From Bremerella alba (GTDB taxonomy: Bacteria > Planctomycetota > Planctomycetia > Pirellulales > Pirellulaceae), in contig NZ_JABRWO010000008.1 in NCBI RefSeq assembly GCF_013618625.1, positions 186,001 to 250,000 of the forward strand: a DNA stretch of 64,000 bases, given 5' to 3'. The position numbers were made by a program, and so were the translations under genes. The notes under the pieces were generated by a model. That model was not told where the DNA came from and ran no database searches. It saw only the letters and a list, made by a program, of their open reading frames with translations. Positions 8,746 through 16,627 of this stretch are shown here, piece after piece (the first letter of the stretch is position 1; the number at the start of each line of letters is the position of its first letter).

Positions 8746-9696
8746 GTGCAACTTTATCGGGACCTGGATTCGCTTTCGACAGAAATCCGAAGCGGAGCGC
8801 TAACGATCGGCAACTTCGATGGCGTTCACTTGGGACACGCTAAGATTGCGCAGCAAGTGCGAAAGCGAGCCGACGAAGTCCATGGCCCGGCGGTTGTATT
8901 TACCTTCGACCCTCACCCGGTCCGGCTTCTTCGCCCGGAATTGGCTCCTCCACCTCTGACCTGGACGCGTCGCAAGGTTGAACTTCTTGGCCAACTCGGA
9001 ATCGACGCCGTCATTGCCTACCCGACCACGCCAGAGTTGCTGCAATTAACGCCTGACGAATTTTTTCAGCAAATCATTGTGCAGAAGATGGCTGCCAAGG
9101 CGATGGTCGAAGGTCCTAATTTTAATTTCGGAAAAGACCGCGCCGGTAATGTAAAAACACTCGAAACATTGTGCCAAAAAAATGGCATGCTGCTGGACAT
9201 CGTCGAGCCATTGACCCGACCAGGCGAAACCGAATACGTCTCGAGTAGCCGCATTCGCAAATTGATCGCACAAGGCAACGTGCAACTGGCCAGCGAAATG
9301 CTGACGCAGCCATATCGTATTCGAGGGATGGTCACGCACGGAGCAGGCCGCGGGGCACAGCTTGGGTTTGCGACCGCCAACCTGGAAGCCATCGACACGC
9401 TGGTGCCTGAGATCGGCGTTTATGCCGGGATGAGCTATCGCGGCGAGAATGTCTTTGCGGCAGCAATCAACATTGGTCCGAACCCCACCTTCGGCGAAAA
9501 GGCGCGCAAGATCGAAGTCCACTTGATCGATTTTCAAGGTTCGCTCTACGGCGAGCCCCTGGAGGTTTCGTTTCTCGCTCGCTTGCGCGAAGTGACCACG
9601 TTCCCCGATGTCGAAGCGCTCAAGCAGCAGCTCGATAAAGACATTCAAACCACGAACCAGATTTTTCAATCATATCAGTCGAAAACATCTCGTTAG
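8746..9696 (+). CDS. ribF: Bifunctional riboflavin kinase/FAD synthetase
   Basis: Converts riboflavin to FMN and then FAD; about 316 aa from the GTG at 8746. I prefer this start because family members begin with an xQLxRxL segment (here VQLYRDLDSL) and AAAGGCG lies just upstream. The alternative is ATG 8638, which adds 36 residues. The N-terminal nucleotidyltransferase half has GNFDGVHLGH and SSSRIRKLI. The C-terminal riboflavin kinase half has GRGAQLGFATANL and FxEKARKIEVHLIDF-like segments. It is followed 16 bases later by a DHH phosphoesterase gene, so the two are likely cotranscribed. Confidence 0.95.
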   Translation: MQLYRDLDSLSTEIRSGALTIGNFDGVHLGHAKIAQQVRKRADEVHGPAVVFTFDPHPVRLLRPELAPPPLTWTRRKVELLGQLGIDAVIAYPTTPELLQLTPDEFFQQIIVQKMAAKAMVEGPNFNFGKDRAGNVKTLETLCQKNGMLLDIVEPLTRPGETEYVSSSRIRKLIAQGNVQLASEMLTQPYRIRGMVTHGAGRGAQLGFATANLEAIDTLVPEIGVYAGMSYRGENVFAAAINIGPNPTFGEKARKIEVHLIDFQGSLYGEPLEVSFLARLREVTTFPDVEALKQQLDKDIQTTNQIFQSYQSKTSR

Positions 9697-9711
9697 ACTG
9701 CCCATAGCACG

Positions 9712-10713
9712 ATGGAAACGCCCATGAGTATTGACTGGGCCGCACTGAAAGCGGCTATCGAAGTTCCGCAGCGATTCGTTTTGACCAGCCACGTTCGACC
9801 CGACTGCGATGCGCTTGGCAGCGAATTAGCAATGGCGGCCCTGCTTCGCCAAATGGGGAAAGATGTCACCATCGTCAACGATTCCGAGACCCCACAGCAT
9901 CTTGAATTCATCGACCCCGAGGGTGAGATCAAGCAGCTGGGCAAAGACATTTCGCGGGAAGAAATTCAGAACGGCTTCGATGCGTTCATGGTGGTCGATA
10001 CGAGTGCCTGGATTCAGCTGGGTGAAATGGCCGAAGCGATGCAAGAGTTTCGCGGCGTCAAGCTAGTTCTCGACCATCACGTCAGTCAGGACGATCTGGG
10101 TGGCGAGATGTTCAAGGACCCGAAATGTGAAGCGACGGGACGTTTGGTTTACGATGCCGCTAAAGCCTGGGGGATGACGATCACCAAGGAAGTGGCGACG
10201 GTGTTGTTTACGGCCATCGCTACCGACACCGGTTGGTTTCGTTTTCCTTCGGTTAGCGGATCGACCTATCAGGCGATTGGAGATCTTGTTGACGCCGGGG
10301 CTGTGCCCAGTGAAGTCTATGGAAATCTCTTCGAGAACGAACGTCTCGAACGGGTCAATTTGCGTGGACGAATACTCTCAAGTGCCAAGATCATTCACGA
10401 TGGCAAGCTGGCCTATAGCATGGCCACGCAACAGGACTTTGCCGAAACGGGCGCCACACCTAGCGATACCGAAGATGCCATCAATAGAACCATGGCGGTA
10501 ACCGGCGTCGAGGCAGCGATCTTGTTTGTCGAACTTCCCAATGGCGATGGCGTCAAAGCCAGTTTTCGCAGTCGATCGTCGCTCGATGTTGCCAGGTTGG
10601 CCCAGCAGTTTGGTGGGGGCGGGCACGTCGCGGCCGCTGGTGCGTTGGTGAAAAAGCCGCTCGGCGAAGTCGTCTCGATGCTACTGGAAGCGACGGAACG
10701 AGCGATGAGGTAG
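9712..10713 (+). CDS. DHH-family phosphoesterase (NrnA-like oligoribonuclease/pAp phosphatase)
   Basis: Degrades nano-RNA or 3'-phosphoadenosine 5'-phosphate; 333 aa, the usual length. DHH-domain metal motifs are visible: RPDCDALGS, VVDTSAW, LDHHVSQDD and ATDTGWFRF. The C-terminal DHHA1 domain has GGGGHVAAAG. The ATG at 9712 lies 16 bases after ribF. A second in-frame ATG at 9724 is also possible, because GGAAACG sits before it. In many genomes NrnA-like genes sit near ribF, rbfA or truB, which fits this position. Confidence 0.92.
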   Translation: METPMSIDWAALKAAIEVPQRFVLTSHVRPDCDALGSELAMAALLRQMGKDVTIVNDSETPQHLEFIDPEGEIKQLGKDISREEIQNGFDAFMVVDTSAWIQLGEMAEAMQEFRGVKLVLDHHVSQDDLGGEMFKDPKCEATGRLVYDAAKAWGMTITKEVATVLFTAIATDTGWFRFPSVSGSTYQAIGDLVDAGAVPSEVYGNLFENERLERVNLRGRILSSAKIIHDGKLAYSMATQQDFAETGATPSDTEDAINRTMAVTGVEAAILFVELPNGDGVKASFRSRSSLDVARLAQQFGGGGHVAAAGALVKKPLGEVVSMLLEATERAMR

Positions 10714-10829
10714 GCTGCTAGCGCGACCGGATCTTTTTCCCAGCTCGCCAAATCGATTCAATCCGTACGGACACTGGTGCCGATAACGAGTGAGACCCCA
10801 CTCACCAATCACCAGAGAGTCGCTAGCAC

Positions 10830-11555
10830 ATGTGGTGCCCCCAGTGTCAGACCCAGGTTGCCGGAATCGCCTCACCACGAGAGCAATCGGCCCTGGTCTG
10901 CGCCAAATGCCAAACACGGCTTACTGCGGGCACTAAGACGGCCTCCGACTCGCCACGCAGATCAGAGAGCCAGGTGCCGTTGCCTGGTTTGCGGCTCGAT
11001 GCTCATCGTATGCAAGCAACGCTCAGCCGGGTCGATCAACTGGTACAGCGTTTCGGAGAACCGGCAGAGTTCCAAGAGGTTGCTCAGCCAATTCCCGCTA
11101 AGCGTGCTTCACAGCCACAAGCACTTCCCGATCCGACGGTTTTGCCTGAATCTGAAGATCGCTTTCCATTGCTCGCCTCGCTTTGCTTAGCTGGCGGCGT
11201 CATGCTATTGGTCTGTGGCTGCTTCCTCGTGGTCTGGAGCGTGATGGCCAAGCGTCCGGAACTGTTCAACATCGGCTTTCCCATTGCCGTTATTTCGTTG
11301 GCGTGTATGGCGCTCGCGGCGTGTCTGTTCTTTCAAGATGCATCCGGCAAGCAGGCCGAAACGCAAAAGTGGATTGCCGATGTGCAAAATCAACTGGGCG
11401 GAATCCGCGACATCGCAAGCAACAGTCGGTACTCGCTAGGGTCGATTCCGGAGTTGCCTGAGTCGGCGGCATCGTCTACCAACGACCGTTTGGCCGAATC
11501 GGAAGAGCGACTGAAAGCGTTGCGACGTCGGCTGAACGAATCTCGCAGCCGCTAA
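10830..11555 (+). CDS. Zinc-ribbon protein with two membrane segments
   Basis: Unknown function, 241 aa. Residues 3-30 form a small zinc ribbon (CPQC and CAKC). A Pro/Arg/Gln-rich linker follows, then two adjacent transmembrane helices (about residues 112-137 and 147-168). The C-terminal tail is Gln/Glu/Arg rich and predicted helical, possibly a short coiled coil (RLAESEERLKALRRRL). The protein resembles the larger zinc-ribbon membrane protein at 7230 in design but not in sequence. I infer a membrane-anchored cytoplasmic ribbon; no role can be assigned. Confidence 0.75.
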   Translation: MWCPQCQTQVAGIASPREQSALVCAKCQTRLTAGTKTASDSPRRSESQVPLPGLRLDAHRMQATLSRVDQLVQRFGEPAEFQEVAQPIPAKRASQPQALPDPTVLPESEDRFPLLASLCLAGGVMLLVCGCFLVVWSVMAKRPELFNIGFPIAVISLACMALAACLFFQDASGKQAETQKWIADVQNQLGGIRDIASNSRYSLGSIPELPESAASSTNDRLAESEERLKALRRRLNESRSR

Positions 11556-11558
11556 CAA

Positions 11559-11594
11559 GCATTTCCGCTTCAGAATTCGAGTCAGCGGAAATGC
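11559..11594. terminator. Hairpin between convergent genes
   Basis: A perfect 11-bp stem (GCATTTCCGCT and its complement at 11584-11594) has a 14-base loop. It lies directly after the zinc-ribbon gene and before the convergent nirBD stop. No long T run follows, so its use as a terminator is probable but not certain. Confidence 0.5.
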
Positions 11595-11642
11595 CTTCTG
11601 GCGAAACCTTGCGTGCCAAGTGTGATTGCCAAGGGGGTTCGT

Positions 11643-14600
11643 TTAACTCGCGACATATGCCATCTGTTGACTCTTTTCGGCATCGCATGCTGAAATGCAA
11701 TGGAGCTTAGTTGCCAGGCTGGCGTTCAATGTCTCCTGCGGTGGAAGTTGCACGAAGACGGTCCCTTCTTCCACTTTGACCTTAAATGTTTGCAGCTTGA
11801 AGTCTTCGCCGGTTAGGCATTCGCCTGACTCGAGCGAGAAGGTCTTCTTATGCAGCGGACAGGCCACCTTCGGCACGCCCCCAGCATCGCCGATGATGCC
11901 GCGGGAAAGCACAAACGCATTCTTGTGAGGGCACATGTTTTGGCAGGCATACCAGTCGCTGTGGGTCGTTGCTCGGAAGATCGCGATTTGGACGTCGCCA
12001 TATTTCACCGCTGAACCACCGTTGACGGGGAAGTCGACTTCACTGCCCATGCCGACCCAGGTAAGCTCTTCTTCCCCAGGCAAATCGCGCGAGAAGGCTT
12101 CGCCGTTGAGCCCTTTGAGTTCTACCAGGTTGACATTATTGTCGGGCCAGTCGGCGGGACGCTGTTGGTCGCGCTCGGTGATGATCTCGATGCCCAGTTC
12201 ACTTTCGTCCGTGTTAACGAACTGCTTGAAGAAGGCTCGCTTTTCAGGATCGTCGACCACCGACTTCCATTCGCATTGGTAGGTGTCGACCAGCATTTGC
12301 ATCCGAGCTTCGAGTTCGTCACAGATGTTGAGGGAATCGTTGATGACCACTTCACGAATATGGTCGAGACCCCCTTCCATCTTTTCCTGCCAAACGCTGG
12401 TGCGGGTCAACTTGTCGGCGGTCATGATGTAATACATCAGGAAGCGGTCCATGTACTTCACGGCCGTTACTTCGTCGATATCAGCGACCAGCAAGTCGGC
12501 GTGCCGAGGGTTCGCTCCGCCGTTGCCACAGACGTAAAGGTTATAGCCGTTCTCGGTGGCAATCAGGCCGACATCTTTACTTTGGGCTTCAGCACATTCG
12601 CGAACACATCCGCTAACGGCGAACTTCAGTTTGTGCGGCGAACGGATACCTCGGTAGCGGTTTTCAATTTGAATCGCAAAGCCGACCGAATCGCCGACCC
12701 CATAGCGGCACCAGGTGCTGCCGACGCAACTCTTCACCGTTCGAACCGATTTACCGTATGCGTGACCACTCTCGAAACCGGCGTCGATCAACTCCGACCA
12801 GATGTCCGGCAGATCTTGCACCTTGGCACCGAATAGGTCGACACGTTGTCCGCCGGTTATTTTGGTGTAAAGGTTGTATTTCTTGGCCACCTCGCCCAAG
12901 ACGATTAATTTGTCAGGCGTGATTTCTCCTCCGGGAACACGGGGGACAACGCTGTAGGTCGCATCGCGCTGAATATTGGCCAGGAATCGGTCGTTGGTAT
13001 CTTGCAGCGTTTTGTGTGACGTTTCCAGAATGTGGTCATTCCAGAGCGAGGCAAAGATCGACGCGGCAGCTGGCTTGCAGATCTCGCAGCCATCTCCTTT
13101 GCCGTGCGAAGTCAGGAGCGCGTCGAACGATTTGATCTCTTTGATTTTGACGATCTCGAATAGCTCTTGCCGTGAGTAAGCGAAGTGTTCGCACAGGTCT
13201 TTGCTCAACGTCTTTCCGGCGGCGGCAAGCTCGGCCGTCAGGATATCGGTCACCAGCGGCATGCAGCCACCACAACCACCACCGGCCGAGGTGCACTTCT
13301 TCACTTCCGCTGGCGTCATCAAATCGTTGTCGCGAATTGCGGCGCAGATCTGGCCCTTGGTTACGTTGTTGCAAGAGCATATCTGAGCACCGTCAGGCAT
13401 GCTTTCGGCACCTCCCAGTGCCGAAGCACCGCCGCCGTCTCCACTGGTACCCATCAACTCACTAGGAGAACAAGGTAACGGATCACCACTTTTCGCGAAG
13501 ACCGACAGCGTGCCATATTCCGAGGCATCCCCCACCAAAATTCCACCCAGCAAGGTTTTGCCATCCTTGCTGAAGAGCAGTTTCTTGTAGGTTCCTTGGA
13601 AAGGATCTTCGACGACCAGCGATGTACTCACGTCCTCGCTGGAATCGTAATTGCCGAAGCTGGCCACATCGACGCCCATCAGTTTCAGCTTCGTCGAAAG
13701 ATCGGTCCCGCCAAAGGTTAGGCTTTGTCCGCAAAGATTGCCGGCGACGATCTCAGCCATCTCGTACCCCGGCGCGACAAGCCCGTAGATCATGCCTGAG
13801 TGCAGCGCGACTTCGCCGATGGCAAAGATTTTGGGGTCGGACGTTCGCAAGAGATCGTCAACCGAAACGCCCCCACGGGGTCCGATATCAAGACCTGCTT
13901 CTTTGGCCACATCGTCACGTGGGCGAATACCAGCCGAGACGATGATCATATCGACGTCGAGGTCAGTATCGTCGGTGAAGATCATCTTCTCGACTTTGCC
14001 ATCCCCTTGGACTTGTTTGGTCCCTTTATTCAGATGAACGTCAACGCCCATCTCTTCGATCTTTTGAACCAATACCTTCGAGCCGCGGTCGTCCACTTGG
14101 CGAGGCATCAAGCGGGGGGCGAATTCGATCACGTGTGTTTTCAGGCCCAAGTCGAACGCCGCTTTAGCAGCTTCCAGGCCGAGCAGGCCACCACCAATAA
14201 CGGCGCACGTCTTGGCCGTCTTGCCATGTTCGATGATTTTCTCGAGATCCTCGATTGTGCGATAGACGTAGACGCCGAGCTTATTGATACCATCGACCGG
14301 CGGCACGAAGGGGTACGATCCGGTGGCGAGTACCACGTGGTCGTAAGGGATTTCAGCACCTTGCTCGGAGTAGACAACCTGCTTGTCGCGGTCGATTTTG
14401 TGAGCCCGGTCTCCGAGGTGAAGCTCTACGCCCTGTTCCTGGTACCATTCCAGCCGGGCAATCATCAGCTTCTCGGCGTCGCGATGGGCGAAGAACGAGG
14501 TGAGCCCGACACGGTCGTAGGCTGCTCGCGGTTCTTCGCAGAAGGTGACGATTTTGTACTGTCGAGCTTGATCGAAGTCGACGAGTTTTTCGACGAACCG

Positions 14601-14657
14601 GTGTCCGACCATTCCGTTGCCGATCACCACGATGGTTTGCTGATCGTCTGTCACCAT
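11643..14657 (-). CDS. nirB: Fused assimilatory nitrite reductase NirB-NirD
   Basis: Reduces nitrite to ammonium in the cytoplasm using NAD(P)H, FAD, Fe-S clusters and siroheme. At 1004 aa it holds both subunits in one chain. Residues 1-400 are the FAD/NAD(P)-binding part (VVIGNGMVGHR, CAVIGGGLLGLEAA). Residues 427-465 are a BFD-like [2Fe-2S] domain (C427, C429, C462, C465). Residues about 560-780 are the sulfite/nitrite reductase core with the siroheme/[4Fe-4S] ligands C644-x5-C650 and C684-x3-C688. The C-terminal region from about 890 is a NirD-like Rieske domain with intact C-P-H and C-P-L-H ligands. GAGGAAA precedes the ATG. A sigma-54-like promoter lies about 55 bases upstream of the ATG. 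Confidence 0.95.
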   Translation of the reverse strand: MVTDDQQTIVVIGNGMVGHRFVEKLVDFDQARQYKIVTFCEEPRAAYDRVGLTSFFAHRDAEKLMIARLEWYQEQGVELHLGDRAHKIDRDKQVVYSEQGAEIPYDHVVLATGSYPFVPPVDGINKLGVYVYRTIEDLEKIIEHGKTAKTCAVIGGGLLGLEAAKAAFDLGLKTHVIEFAPRLMPRQVDDRGSKVLVQKIEEMGVDVHLNKGTKQVQGDGKVEKMIFTDDTDLDVDMIIVSAGIRPRDDVAKEAGLDIGPRGGVSVDDLLRTSDPKIFAIGEVALHSGMIYGLVAPGYEMAEIVAGNLCGQSLTFGGTDLSTKLKLMGVDVASFGNYDSSEDVSTSLVVEDPFQGTYKKLLFSKDGKTLLGGILVGDASEYGTLSVFAKSGDPLPCSPSELMGTSGDGGGASALGGAESMPDGAQICSCNNVTKGQICAAIRDNDLMTPAEVKKCTSAGGGCGGCMPLVTDILTAELAAAGKTLSKDLCEHFAYSRQELFEIVKIKEIKSFDALLTSHGKGDGCEICKPAAASIFASLWNDHILETSHKTLQDTNDRFLANIQRDATYSVVPRVPGGEITPDKLIVLGEVAKKYNLYTKITGGQRVDLFGAKVQDLPDIWSELIDAGFESGHAYGKSVRTVKSCVGSTWCRYGVGDSVGFAIQIENRYRGIRSPHKLKFAVSGCVRECAEAQSKDVGLIATENGYNLYVCGNGGANPRHADLLVADIDEVTAVKYMDRFLMYYIMTADKLTRTSVWQEKMEGGLDHIREVVINDSLNICDELEARMQMLVDTYQCEWKSVVDDPEKRAFFKQFVNTDESELGIEIITERDQQRPADWPDNNVNLVELKGLNGEAFSRDLPGEEELTWVGMGSEVDFPVNGGSAVKYGDVQIAIFRATTHSDWYACQNMCPHKNAFVLSRGIIGDAGGVPKVACPLHKKTFSLESGECLTGEDFKLQTFKVKVEEGTVFVQLPPQETLNASLATKLHCISACDAEKSQQMAYVAS

Positions 14658-14711
14658 GAGCTGGATTTCCTCGTTTAGGATGCACTTGCGCAGTTTGCCT
14701 ACTGATCAAAC

Positions 14712-14726
14712 GCAAGCGGTGTGCCC
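14712..14726 (-). promoter_or_regulatory. Sigma-54 (-24/-12) promoter of nirBD
   Basis: On the minus strand the sequence is GGGCACACCGCTTGC, one base from TGGCAC-N5-TTGC, with the -24 GG and -12 GC correctly spaced. It closely resembles the element before amt (11 of the 15 positions are fixed in the consensus and only the first differs). The inferred start near 14700 leaves a leader of about 43 nt. This fits nitrogen-regulated nitrite assimilation. Confidence 0.65.
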
Positions 14727-15136
14727 AGCCGAGATGAGGAATCTTTTGCCGAACTGAACCGTTTCATAACTACTTATATTTGAATGGCTTACGGTGACAC
14801 GAAACAAAAGTGGCTTCGAATAGTCCATAGATGGCAAAGAAATGGTCGGGAAATGAAATCTTGCCTGCTGCGCGCCTGTGCAGGGAAATGCAGTCGTCTC
14901 TCGCAGCGAAGAGCGTGGTGGAGATCTTATCGTGACCGACCAGGCGACCACGACCCACAGCTATCCTAGGTTGGTGCTTCGGGCCGAAAAAGTATCGCAT
15001 CCAAACGAAGCCAGGCCCCCCGCAGATCTTCACGTGGAGTTAATAGAGTCTTAGTCTGTCGTTAATTTTAGGGTAATAGGGTGACCAGCTTGTATCTGTA
15101 ATTGAAGAACGAAGAGTAAGAGGAAAGAGGCAAACG
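14727..15136. other. Divergent intergenic region between nirBD and a DUF1559 gene
   Basis: No gene is supported here. The region must hold the promoter of the rightward DUF1559 gene, whose AGAGG ribosome site is at about 15126, and possibly enhancer sites for nirBD. I found no convincing NtrC-type palindrome by eye. Confidence 0.5.
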
Positions 15137-16114
15137 ATGTGTGCCAAATTGCGTGGACGGTCCGGGTTTACGTTGGTCGAACTGTTGGTTGTTATTGCGA
15201 TCATTGGGGTGTTGATTGCGCTTTTACTTCCTGCAGTTCAGCAGGCACGTGAGGCCGCACGGCGAATGCAGTGTCAGAATAATCTGAAACAAATGGGACT
15301 TGCCTTACTGAACTATCACGACGTGTTCGGTCAGTTCCCCCCTGGCTACATCGATACCGCACCAAATAGTGCTACTTCGCAAGATGGTGGATGGTCTTGG
15401 CAAGCTCAGATATTGCCGCAACTAGAACAGAAGGGCTTGTTTGACCAGTTCGATTTCGAATCGCATCCCTACGGACCTGCCAGCGATCCTTACAGCACAT
15501 TCGAGAACGTGGCTGGGGTTGCGACTGAATTGTCGATGTTTAGCTGTCCTTCCGATCCCAAGCCTTCTCATACATCGGTATTCGAGTCTTCCGATACCGG
15601 GTATGTCGAAACGATTGCCACCGCAAGCTATGCTGGTGTGATTGGGGCGTTCACCAATAACGCGTGCGATTCCTTTCTGAACCCTCACTCAGCCCACAAC
15701 GGATTGTTAGGTGCAAACACGAAACGCAAGATTCGTGACATTACGGATGGCCTTTCCAATACCACAATGGTCGGCGAAATGACCTGGATGCAATCCGAGA
15801 ATCAAGTGCTCTATGGTTCGATTGGAAGGGGTGGAACGGCCAATTGTGGTGGAAACAATGTTCAGCATCCACCTTATCGCCATTTACGGTCGCATCGCCA
15901 GAAGCCCAATGGAGCGACCCCGTCTTCGGCGCATACCGCATTTCATAGTATGCACCCCGGTGGAGTCCAGTTTGCCTTCGCCGACGGATCGGTGCATTTC
16001 ATCGCGGAAACGATCCAGCACACCGGCTCTAGTAATTCCGAACCGGCCGCAGATTGGGGCGTTTATCAACGCTTAGGAACGATCAATGACGGCCAGGTGA
16101 TTTCGGGCTACTAA
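15137..16114 (+). CDS. DUF1559 prepilin-like protein
   Basis: Secreted type II pseudopilin-like protein, 325 aa. The N-terminus has a prepilin cleavage and methylation site followed by the hydrophobic helix ([17 protein letters not shown], residues about 12-28), then the DUF1559 body starting ARRMQCQNNLKQMGLAL. The C-terminal family signature HPGGVQFAFADGSVHFI is present. Planctomycetes encode dozens of these proteins; their role is unknown. AGAGG precedes the ATG. A small lipoprotein gene follows 57 bases downstream, and DUF1559 genes are commonly followed by such genes. Confidence 0.93.
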   Translation: MCAKLRGRSGFTLVELLVVIAIIGVLIALLLPAVQQAREAARRMQCQNNLKQMGLALLNYHDVFGQFPPGYIDTAPNSATSQDGGWSWQAQILPQLEQKGLFDQFDFESHPYGPASDPYSTFENVAGVATELSMFSCPSDPKPSHTSVFESSDTGYVETIATASYAGVIGAFTNNACDSFLNPHSAHNGLLGANTKRKIRDITDGLSNTTMVGEMTWMQSENQVLYGSIGRGGTANCGGNNVQHPPYRHLRSHRQKPNGATPSSAHTAFHSMHPGGVQFAFADGSVHFIAETIQHTGSSNSEPAADWGVYQRLGTINDGQVISGY

Positions 16115-16171
16115 GCTTTGCGTACGCAATTTCCTAATCACGTTATTTAATGATTTGCTAGTAGGCTTTTT

Positions 16172-16612
16172 ATGTTGTTGCACGCGGTATCGCAACGTTT
16201 GGTGTTCGCTTCCTTCTTCGTGGTTTTGCTGAGCGGCATGGGGTGCTACCAAACGGGGCCACCCCTGGGCTACGTCGAAGGAACCGTCACGCTGGATGGT
16301 CAGCCGATAGAAGGCCTTACGTTGCGGTTTGTCCCCAAGGGTAACGAGGGGACGACGTCCTACGCGGAAACCGACGTCGACGGCAACTATACGGCTCGGT
16401 TTACTTTTCGCCAAGAAGGAGTGCTGATTGGCGAACACGACGTCGTGTTTGAACGCCCAATCGGCGCCGATGAACGCGGAATTGCCACATTCCCCAAGGG
16501 TTATGAACGCCGAAACGCGATCACGACCGTGGTCGATTCGGGGTACCAGACAATCGACTTTGAGTTGAAAAGCGACTTTGAACATCCCAGTGGGGATCGT
16601 CGTCGAAAATAA
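16172..16612 (+). CDS. Small secreted/lipoprotein-like protein downstream of DUF1559
   Basis: 146 aa. It has an N-terminal signal ending in a possible lipobox (LLSGMGC, residues about 21-27). A single beta-sandwich follows that resembles carboxypeptidase regulatory-like or transthyretin-like domains (VEGTVTLDGQPIEGLTLRF, ETDVDGNYTARF). Planctomycetes often pair this protein type with a DUF1559 gene, as here. The role is unknown; it may be a surface partner of the pseudopilin. The lipobox is not ideal (Gly at -3), so lipidation is uncertain. Confidence 0.8.
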   Translation: MLLHAVSQRLVFASFFVVLLSGMGCYQTGPPLGYVEGTVTLDGQPIEGLTLRFVPKGNEGTTSYAETDVDGNYTARFTFRQEGVLIGEHDVVFERPIGADERGIATFPKGYERRNAITTVVDSGYQTIDFELKSDFEHPSGDRRRK

Positions 16613-16627
16613 CTCGCACTAAGTTCT

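Noticed and set aside
13800-14678. 292-codon open frame antisense to nirBD
   Set aside because: It lies entirely opposite a strongly conserved enzyme, has no family resemblance and is a shadow of the high-GC third codon position.
14770-15033. 87-codon open frame between nirBD and DUF1559
   Set aside because: It overlaps other frames equally well, has no start signal and no conserved motif.
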